This document shows positions 57,539-64,000 of a DNA stretch of 64,000 nt, in pieces. The position numbers were made by a program, and so were the translations under genes. The stretch covers positions 27,167,120 through 27,231,119 of the forward strand of contig NC_053145.1 of the NCBI RefSeq assembly GCF_016808335.1, in the 5' to 3' direction. This DNA is from Panicum virgatum (Eukaryota; Streptophyta; Magnoliopsida; Poales; Poaceae). Position 1 is the stretch's first letter; each line of letters starts with the position of its first letter. Under the pieces are notes generated by a model. That model was not told the DNA's origin and did no database searches. It saw nothing but the letters and a program-made list of their open reading frames with translations.

Positions 57539-60013
57539 ATGGCGAGCAGATCCAACCCATACCCCATGGGTGTCTCGGATCCGCTCCCCGCTGGGTTTGT
57601 GATCTGGTTCGGGAGTCTCGAGTTCAGAGCGACCGGCAACAGTTACCTGATGCGGCTCCTCTCGCCCAGACGCAACCCCATCGCTCCGACTACGCCAGCC
57701 CGGCACGACAGGTGCTCGGGTCAGCGTTCGCGACAAGCGCGCGCGGAGCGTCGTCGCGCGGCACACCACAGCTCCCCCACGTGGGTCGAGGCTGGCATGT
57801 CGCAACTCAGCATCGAGGCGAACGGGGCTACCTTTTCATCATCACATGCCTCGGCATCATCTGTGCCGACACCGTCACCTGCAGCGGCGCCAATGCCTCC
57901 CAGGGGGGCCTCGACTTCGCCCTCGCCCTTCCCCTTCGGGATGCGCAACACTGCCGCCCGTACTTACGCCTCTTCAATCAGCACTAACCTCACCGAGTAT
58001 GAGGATCTGCCGGGTCATCATCTTCTATCGATCCGCAACCTCATTACGTCGTCCCTCGACGAATCCTACCCAGAGACGGCGAGCTCGATCGCCGACGACG
58101 TCAACTTCTTCATGAACAACTTCGCGGCCGAGGAGGCCGAGGACTACTCCGGGGTCTACGACCACGACGCTCTTCGCTCGTTCCAGCTGGCGACGGCCTA
58201 CTGCCTCACTTGCTCCGAAGACTCCAGCGAGGGGGATTTCGATCCTTCCCGGGAATGCTTCCTGGTGGACCTTGCGGGCGAGCAAAACGACAACGCCCCA
58301 AGCAACGACGGGGACGCCGGGGCGAACGCGCGGGCAATGCAACCGGCGAACCCGCCTGCAGCACCTTCCTCGTCAAGCTCGGCAGCGCAACAAGCCCAGA
58401 TGATGCAGCTCAAAGAGCTTCAAGCCAAGCTCGATGAGCAGCGTCAACAAACCCAGGAGCTGCGCGCCGCACTCGAGCAGCAGCGTACCGCGCGCGGTAC
58501 ACATGCTCAGGCGGCGGGACGTGTCGCCCGGGAACGCATCATGGCCGACGACAACGTCGACAAATCGCCGAAACTGAAGATGGCGGGGGAGAAGCTCGTC
58601 GCTGCGGCTTACCTACTCCAAGCTATGCCCGAGCCATCGACACCCTCGGGTCGCAACCTGCGCCGCGAGGCACAGGAGCTTATCGAGCAAGCTGCCGTGC
58701 AGCAGGCCGAGAGTTCTGCGTCTCGCATGCGCTCGAAGGCCCCGGAGAAGTGTGATGGGACTGCGCACCAGGACCATGAGGTTTCTGTGCACACACCCCT
58801 AGCGGGGAGGGGCAAGGCAGCCGTAGTGCCCGCTGCGAGGGCACCCTCGGTGCACGAGCGCATCGGGAGAGTTCCCGTAAGGGAGCGAATCCGTGACACT
58901 CGCGGACACGCCGGCGACGGCGTCGCCCGCAACGTCATCGACGGCAGGAGGTACACCCCTCGACGGGGTGGACGCTTCGACCCTGAGCACGACAGGGGTG
59001 AGTCACCGGAGCCTCCGGGCACCCGGGTGTTCAGCCGGGAGATTCGAACCGCACCTTTTCCCCCGCGCTTCCGACAACCCAACACCCTCGTCAAATACTC
59101 GGGCGAGACTGATCCTGTAGTCTGGCTTAACGACTACCGCCTAGCATGCCAGCTAGGCGGCGCGACGGAGGACGCGGCCATCATCCGCAACCTTCCTCTC
59201 CATCTTGCTGACGCCACACGAATGTGGCTCGAGCACCTGCGTGTGGGCCAGATCCACGACTGGGCCGACTTGGTCCACATCTTCGTGGGCAATTTCCAGG
59301 GCACGTACGTGCGCCCTGGGAACTCCTGGGACCTCAAAGGGTGTCGTCAGAAGCCCCGCGAATCCCTGCGTGACTACGTGCGGCGCTTCTCCAAGCAGTG
59401 CACCGAGCTCCCCAGCGTCACCCACGTCGAGGTCATTAACGCTTTCCTCGAGGGTACGACGTGCAGGAATCTGGTGCATGAGCTCGCGAGAAGCCGACCC
59501 GTTAATACCAACGAGTTGTTCAATGCTGCCACCAACTTCGCCGCCGGCGAGGAGGCTGTTGGTGCCATCTTCGATGACAAATCGAGCAAGCGCAAGGACG
59601 ATGCGCCCGCGGAGGGCGGCAGCGTCAAGCCCAACGCCCCCGCTAAGAAATTGAAGCGGGGGAGGAAGGGAAAGAAGCCGGTCCCACCAAACCAGCGTGA
59701 GTCGGGGCGGGCGGAGGACTCCGAGGAGGCCTTCGCTGCCGCCCCAGACCGCAAAGGTCCTCGAGGCCCCCCTCGAGGTGGCGGTGGCCAGTTCGACGAC
59801 ATGCTTAAGAAACCATGCCCTTATCACAAGGGGCCGGTCAACCATACCCTCGAGCAGTGCGAAATGCTCAAGAAGTACTATAACCGCGTCGCACATCGCG
59901 ACGAAGGCAAGAAGAAGGATGCGGGCGACAAAGGTGGAGATGACGAGTTCCCCCCAGTGGAGAACGCCTTCTTCATCTTTGGAGGAGCAACGACGAATAT
60001 GACTTCTCGGTAG
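57539..60013 (+). CDS. gag: U gag (Tat lineage)
   Basis: ATG at 57539 (MASRSNPYPMGVSD), 49 nt after the PBS; 824 codons to a TAG at 60011-60013, which lies in the same frame as protease and pol. Low-complexity, Ala/Ser/Pro-rich N-terminal third; acidic stretch; a Q-rich coiled coil (MMQLKELQAKLDEQRQQTQELRAALEQQ, about residues 285-312); capsid-type domain from RFRQPNTLVKYSGETDPVVWLNDYRLA (about 512) to about 690; basic linker (KKLKRGRKGKKPVPP); a degenerate nucleic-acid motif C-x2-H-x5-H-x4-C (CPYHKGPVNHTLEQC, about 760). The stop probably arose by a point change, since the frame continues uninterrupted as RKRERREVFSVTKATPSYLDW. Gag builds the particle. Otherwise undamaged, so this is one of the youngest elements here. 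Confidence 0.92.
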   Translation: MASRSNPYPMGVSDPLPAGFVIWFGSLEFRATGNSYLMRLLSPRRNPIAPTTPARHDRCSGQRSRQARAERRRAAHHSSPTWVEAGMSQLSIEANGATFSSSHASASSVPTPSPAAAPMPPRGASTSPSPFPFGMRNTAARTYASSISTNLTEYEDLPGHHLLSIRNLITSSLDESYPETASSIADDVNFFMNNFAAEEAEDYSGVYDHDALRSFQLATAYCLTCSEDSSEGDFDPSRECFLVDLAGEQNDNAPSNDGDAGANARAMQPANPPAAPSSSSSAAQQAQMMQLKELQAKLDEQRQQTQELRAALEQQRTARGTHAQAAGRVARERIMADDNVDKSPKLKMAGEKLVAAAYLLQAMPEPSTPSGRNLRREAQELIEQAAVQQAESSASRMRSKAPEKCDGTAHQDHEVSVHTPLAGRGKAAVVPAARAPSVHERIGRVPVRERIRDTRGHAGDGVARNVIDGRRYTPRRGGRFDPEHDRGESPEPPGTRVFSREIRTAPFPPRFRQPNTLVKYSGETDPVVWLNDYRLACQLGGATEDAAIIRNLPLHLADATRMWLEHLRVGQIHDWADLVHIFVGNFQGTYVRPGNSWDLKGCRQKPRESLRDYVRRFSKQCTELPSVTHVEVINAFLEGTTCRNLVHELARSRPVNTNELFNAATNFAAGEEAVGAIFDDKSSKRKDDAPAEGGSVKPNAPAKKLKRGRKGKKPVPPNQRESGRAEDSEEAFAAAPDRKGPRGPPRGGGGQFDDMLKKPCPYHKGPVNHTLEQCEMLKKYYNRVAHRDEGKKKDAGDKGGDDEFPPVENAFFIFGGATTNMTSR

Positions 60014-60760
60014 CGCAAGCGCGAGCGCCGCGAGGTCTTCTCCGTCACCAAAGCCACGCCATCCTACCTCGACTGGTCGAAGGATACCATTGCCTTTGGC
60101 CGCGAGGACCACCCCGACTACGTCCCGCATCCAGGACGGTACCCGCTCGTTGTCGACCCCATCATCGGCAACACCCGCTTCTCCAAGGTGCTCATGGACG
60201 GAGGCAGCGGCCTCAACATCATGTACGCCCCAACCTTGGAGCTCATGGGGATCGGACTAGACAAGCTTCGCCCCAGCAAGTCGCCATTCCATGGCGTTGC
60301 GCCGGGGAAGCAAGTCCAACCCCTCGGCCAGATCGATCTGCCTGTGTGCTTCGGCACAGCAGCCAACTTCCGCAAGGAGGTACTCACTTTTGAGGTGGTG
60401 GGATTTCGAGGGTCCTATCATGCCATCCTTGGTCGTCCTTGCTACGCCAAGTTTATGGTCGTCCCCAACTACACCTACCTCAAACTCAAAATGCCGGGTC
60501 CAAAGGGCATCATCACCATTGGCTCTTCGTTCGAGCACGCCTACGAGTGCGACGTTGAGTGCGTTGAGTGCGCGGAAGCTCAAGCGGAGGACGAGGCCCT
60601 CGCAGCCACCCTCGACAAAATGGCGAGCGAGGCCTTAGACTCCACGCACCGACACGCCGGGAGCTTCGAGCCCGCCGAGGGTATCAAGAAAGTACCCCTC
60701 GACCCAAGCCACGCCGACGACAAGGTGTTGCAGATCAGCGCCACCCTCGACGACAAATAG
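60014..60760 (+). CDS. pro: U protease region
   Basis: Same frame as gag, from after the TAG to a second TAG (60758-60760): RKRERREVFSVTKATPSYLDWSKDTIAF, then RYPLVVDPIIGNTRFSKVLMDGGSGLNIMYAPTLELMG. The active site is DGGS (D at about 60197), the form seen also in R. The flap-end motif YHAILGRPCYAKF is at about 60417. An acidic linker runs to the RT. It processes the polyprotein. The reading frame has no damage besides the two flanking TAGs, each explicable by a single C-to-T change in a CAG or similar codon (inference). Confidence 0.88.
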   Translation, partial: RKRERREVFSVTKATPSYLDWSKDTIAFGREDHPDYVPHPGRYPLVVDPIIGNTRFSKVLMDGGSGLNIMYAPTLELMGIGLDKLRPSKSPFHGVAPGKQVQPLGQIDLPVCFGTAANFRKEVLTFEVVGFRGSYHAILGRPCYAKFMVVPNYTYLKLKMPGPKGIITIGSSFEHAYECDVECVECAEAQAEDEALAATLDKMASEALDSTHRHAGSFEPAEGIKKVPLDPSHADDKVLQISATLDDK

Positions 60761-63700
60761 GAAGTGGTGCTCGTCGATTTCCTCCGCGCCAACGCAGATA
60801 TCTTTGCGTGGAGCCCCGCGGACATGCCTGGCATACCGCGGGAGGTCGCCGAGCACTCTCTTGATGTCCGACCCAACTCCAAGGCGGTGAAGCAGCGCCT
60901 AAGACGCTTCGACGAGCTCAAGCGCCGGGCGATCGGCGAGGAGTTGCATAAACTTCTGGCGGCCGGATTCATCAAAGAGGTATTCCATCCCGAGTGGCTA
61001 GCTAACCCGGTATTAGTGAAGAAAAAGAGTGGGAGCTGGAGGATGTGTGTAGACTACACTAGTTTAAATAAGACATGTCCGAAGGTTCCCTTTCCTTTGC
61101 CACAAATCGATCAGATTGTAGACACTACTGCGGGATGTGAGCTCTTGTCCTTTCTTGATGCTTACTCCGGTTACCACCACATCAAGATGAAAGAGTCCGA
61201 CCAGCTCGCGACTTCTTTTATCACACCTTTCGGCATGTACTGCTACGTTACGATGCCCTTTGGCCTCAGAAACGCCGGAGCCACCTATCAACGGTGTATG
61301 CTCCACGTTTTCGGAGACCATCTCGGGCGCAGCGTAGAAGCATATGTCGACGATATCGTTGTGAAATCCAGGAAGGCGGACGACCTGGTTGCTGATCTCA
61401 GGATCGCATTCGACTGCCTACGGGCTAAAGGGGTAAAACTAAATCCTGAGAAGTGCGTATTCGGGGTGCCTCGAGGCATGCTTTTGGGTTTCGTTGTCTC
61501 CCAGCGGGGCATCGAACACAACCCTGACAAAGTCTCGGCCATCACTCAGATGGGACCGATCCGAGACTTGAAGGGGGTACAGAGGGTCATGGGATGCCTA
61601 GCATCCCTTAGCCGTTTTATCTCGCGTCTCGGTGAGAAAGGCTTACCCCTGTACCGACTCTTGAGGAAAACCGAGCACTTCACGTGGACCCCCGAAGCTC
61701 AAGAAGCCCTCGAAAGGCTGAAGGCATCGCTCACTCGAGCTCCCATTCTCACACCGCCTACGGACGGCGAGCCCCTCTATCTGTACGTAGCCGCGATGAC
61801 CCAAGTGGTCAGCGCGGTGATCGTGGTCGAAAGACAAGAGGAGGGCCATGCTCAGCCCGTCCAACGACCAGTGTATTACATCAGCGAGGTGTTGTCCGAA
61901 ACTAAGACACGCTATCCACAGATTCAAAAATTGCTCTACGCAGTGGTTTTGGCTCGGCGCAAGCTGCGCCACTACTTCGAGGCTCACCCCGTCACCGTGG
62001 TCTCATCTTTCCTCTTGGGAGAGATAGCTCGCAACCGGGAAGCCGAGGGTAGAATTGCCAAATGGTCTGTGGAGCTAATGGGAGAAACACTCACTTACGC
62101 CCCTCGCAAGGCAATCAAGTCCCAAATCTTGGCTGACTTCGTGGCTGAGTGGACGGACACTCAGCTACCCCCATCGCAAATCCAGGGCGAATGCTGGACT
62201 ATGTACTTCGACGGGTCGGTGATGAAAACCGGCGCCGGTGCCGGCCTCCTCTTCATCTCACCCCTCGGCGAAAACATACGGTACGTAATCCGTTTGCATT
62301 TCCCTGCTTCGAACAACATGGCGGAGTATGAGGCCCTCCTTGGTGGCCTCCGCATTGCCATAGAACTTGGCGTCAAACGCCTCGACATACGCAGGGACTC
62401 TCAACTTGTCGTCGATCAAGTCATGAAGGAGTCTAGCTGTCACGACCAGAAGATGGAGGCATACTGCAACGCAGTACGCCGCCTCGAGGACAAGTTCGAC
62501 GGCCTTGAGCTCAATCATGTCCCGCGCAAGTATAACGAGGACGCCGACGAACTGGCCAAGATAGCTTCAGGGCAGACCACCGTCCCCCCGAACGTCTTCG
62601 CTCGCGGCATCTCCAAGCCCTCCGTCGAGTTCAATCAACCGACGGAGCCAAGCCCCTCGTCCGCCGGGCCCTCCGGCGGGAACCCCCCGGTGGACGGGGT
62701 CGAGCCCATGGACTTTGACCTCGGGACCACCTCCTCGGACGAGGCCGAAGCAATGGCCCCCACTTCGCAAGACTGGCGCGTCCAGTACCTTGACTGGATA
62801 GTTCGAGGGATCTTACCCTCGGACCACGCTCAGGCGCGACGCCTCGCCAGGCGGGCCAAGTCCTTCGTCCTAATCGACAATGAGCTACACAAGCGTGGCC
62901 CCTCGGGTGTCCTGCAACGATGCATCCCCATCCCCGAGGGCAAGGAGCTGATCCGCGACATCCATGCTGGTGTCTACGGCCACCACGCCGCGCCACGCAC
63001 CCTCGTGGGTAACGCGTTTCGGCAAGGCTTGTACTGGCCCACCGCGGTCGCCGACGCCACTGACGTCGTACGGACTTGCGAGGGTTGCCAATTCTATGCT
63101 CGAAAAACACACCTCCCGGCTCATGCTCTGCAGACGATCCCCATCACATGGTCGTTTGCTGTGTGGGGACTGGACCTCGTCGGTCCGCTAAAAAAGGCGC
63201 CCGGGGGCTTCACCCACTTGCTGGTGGCGGTCGACAAATTCTCCAAGTGGATCGAGGCTCGACCCATTGGCAAGATCAAATCTGAGCAAGCAGTCCAATT
63301 CTTCACTGACATCGTCTTCAGGTTCGGGGTCCCGAACTCGATCATCACCGACAATGGCACCCAGTTCACAGGCAAGAAGTTCTTGGCGTTCTGCGACAGC
63401 TTCCACATACGTGTGGACTGGTCGGCTGTGGCACACCCGCAGACGAACGGGCAAGTGGAGCGTGCCAACGGCATGATCCTCCAAGGACTAAAGCCAAGAA
63501 TCTTCAACAAGCTGAACAAGTTTGGCCGGAGGTGGCTCACGGAGCCACCCTCGGTCATCTGGAGCCTGAGGACGACCCCGAGCAGAGCCGCGGGCTTTTC
63601 TCCGTTCTTCCTGGTCTATGGTGCCGAGGCTATCCTCCCCACTGACTTGGAGTACGGATCGCCGAGGCTCAAGGCATATCAAGAGCAACGAAACCAGCGA

Positions 63701-63946
63701 GCTCGCGAAGACTCGCTGGACCAAGTGGACGAGGCTCGAGACATGGCGCTCCTCCACTCTGCGCGCTACCTGCAGTCCTTGCGAAGGTATCAAGCGCAAG
63801 GTGCTCAAGCCCGGCACGTCGTTTTTATCCCTAGAAATTTCAAGTTTTTTGTGCATTTGCTCGTACTTGTATCTTCAATTTCCCGAAATAATAAAGTACG
63901 CTTTACTGGCTTGTTTTTGGGAACCGTCCGGGCCCTTGAAGGCTAG
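60761..63946 (+). CDS. pol: U RT - RNase H - second RNase H - integrase (C-terminally deleted)
   Basis: Same frame as gag/pro. RT: FAWSPADMPGIPREVAEHSL, WRMCVDYTSLNKTCPK, AYVDDIVVKS (61340-61366). RNase H: RPVYYISEVLSETKTRYPQ. Second, plant-type RNase H: MYFDGSVMKTGAGAGLLFISP (62201 on), with DSQLV and NMAEYEALLGG. Linker, then integrase finger HAGVYGHHAAPRT ... CEGCQFYA and DDE: GLDLVGPL (D about 63173), ITDNGTQFTG (D about 63350), GQVERANG (E about 63458). The C-terminal region stops being pol-like after LRRYQAQGAQARHV (about 63819). It joins VFIPRNFKFFVHLLVL from 3' non-coding sequence and ends at 63944-63946, so the GPY/F module is deleted. The copy would need help for integration. Confidence 0.93.
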   Translation, partial: EVVLVDFLRANADIFAWSPADMPGIPREVAEHSLDVRPNSKAVKQRLRRFDELKRRAIGEELHKLLAAGFIKEVFHPEWLANPVLVKKKSGSWRMCVDYTSLNKTCPKVPFPLPQIDQIVDTTAGCELLSFLDAYSGYHHIKMKESDQLATSFITPFGMYCYVTMPFGLRNAGATYQRCMLHVFGDHLGRSVEAYVDDIVVKSRKADDLVADLRIAFDCLRAKGVKLNPEKCVFGVPRGMLLGFVVSQRGIEHNPDKVSAITQMGPIRDLKGVQRVMGCLASLSRFISRLGEKGLPLYRLLRKTEHFTWTPEAQEALERLKASLTRAPILTPPTDGEPLYLYVAAMTQVVSAVIVVERQEEGHAQPVQRPVYYISEVLSETKTRYPQIQKLLYAVVLARRKLRHYFEAHPVTVVSSFLLGEIARNREAEGRIAKWSVELMGETLTYAPRKAIKSQILADFVAEWTDTQLPPSQIQGECWTMYFDGSVMKTGAGAGLLFISPLGENIRYVIRLHFPASNNMAEYEALLGGLRIAIELGVKRLDIRRDSQLVVDQVMKESSCHDQKMEAYCNAVRRLEDKFDGLELNHVPRKYNEDADELAKIASGQTTVPPNVFARGISKPSVEFNQPTEPSPSSAGPSGGNPPVDGVEPMDFDLGTTSSDEAEAMAPTSQDWRVQYLDWIVRGILPSDHAQARRLARRAKSFVLIDNELHKRGPSGVLQRCIPIPEGKELIRDIHAGVYGHHAAPRTLVGNAFRQGLYWPTAVADATDVVRTCEGCQFYARKTHLPAHALQTIPITWSFAVWGLDLVGPLKKAPGGFTHLLVAVDKFSKWIEARPIGKIKSEQAVQFFTDIVFRFGVPNSIITDNGTQFTGKKFLAFCDSFHIRVDWSAVAHPQTNGQVERANGMILQGLKPRIFNKLNKFGRRWLTEPPSVIWSLRTTPSRAAGFSPFFLVYGAEAILPTDLEYGSPRLKAYQEQRNQRAREDSLDQVDEARDMALLHSARYLQSLRRYQAQGAQARHVVFIPRNFKFFVHLLVLVSSISRNNKVRFTGLFLGTVRALEG

Positions 63947-64000
63947 GATGCGCGTTAACACTGAGGTACGCCCGGCTTTACCCTCAGCAAAGCCGAGCCT
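63947..64000 (+). other. Start of U 3' non-coding region
   Basis: No coding potential; includes GCCCGGCTTTACCCTCAGCAAAGCCG. An AATAAAG lies just upstream at 63888. The 3' LTR, any antisense gene and the right TSD are outside the window. Confidence 0.6.

Overview
The window looks like heterochromatic, repeat-dense nuclear DNA from a grass. That is an inference from the TE families: very long 3.5-kb Ty3/gypsy chromovirus LTRs beginning TGTAACACCC, and Tat-lineage gypsy elements with GC-rich coding regions. The species cannot be read from the sequence. I found no host gene, tRNA, rRNA or CRISPR array. Practically every base belongs to an LTR retrotransposon or to something an element carried or captured.

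Layout. A Tat-lineage element 'S' (remnant at 35670-37840) was invaded by two others. R (minus strand, Tat) has its 5' LTR at 35178-35669, gag at 33369-35132 and pro/RT/RNase H at 1457-3394. T (plus strand, Tat, Retand-like) has its 5' LTR at 37841-39055, gag/pro/RT at 39108-42951 and RT-to-integrase at 52014-54823. R was split by about 30 kb of chromovirus sequence (3395-33368). Its pol was then cut by another LTR (1-1456). T was split inside RT by a 9.06-kb element N2 (42952-52008, TSD TCTCA) and, in its antisense gene, by a young Tat element U (from 56159, running off the right edge).

The chromovirus block in R contains a plus-strand LTR fragment C0 (3395-4369). This was invaded by a minus-strand element C1, whose 3' LTR is now in three pieces (4370-5629, 22413-23808, 27305-28113). 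The first gap holds a 16.8-kb composite (5630-22407, TSD CTAGG) made of elements X and Y. The second holds a solo LTR (23809-27299, TSD CCGCG). To the right are a fold-back inversion (28307-28682) and a truncated copy N1 (28683-33368) of the same non-autonomous family as N2. The order S, R, C0, C1, Y, X is a nest about six levels deep.

Three things stand out. (1) The X/Y composite preserves every footprint of a nested insertion followed by LTR-LTR recombination: one mosaic LTR, outer TSDs, and an inner element whose 5' half is gone. (2) The N family has lost RT, RNase H and integrase. It has also swapped its Gag capsid region for a captured segment (the 3' end and LTR start of a foreign retroelement plus an unrecognised Cys-rich ORF), while keeping the CCHC knuckle and protease. 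(3) Both Tat elements S and T carry a spliced, multi-exon antisense gene downstream of pol, and each was itself interrupted by a younger Tat element. Nonsense codons across the window are largely of the CAG-to-TAG or CGA-to-TGA type, as expected from cytosine-methylation decay of silenced plant DNA.
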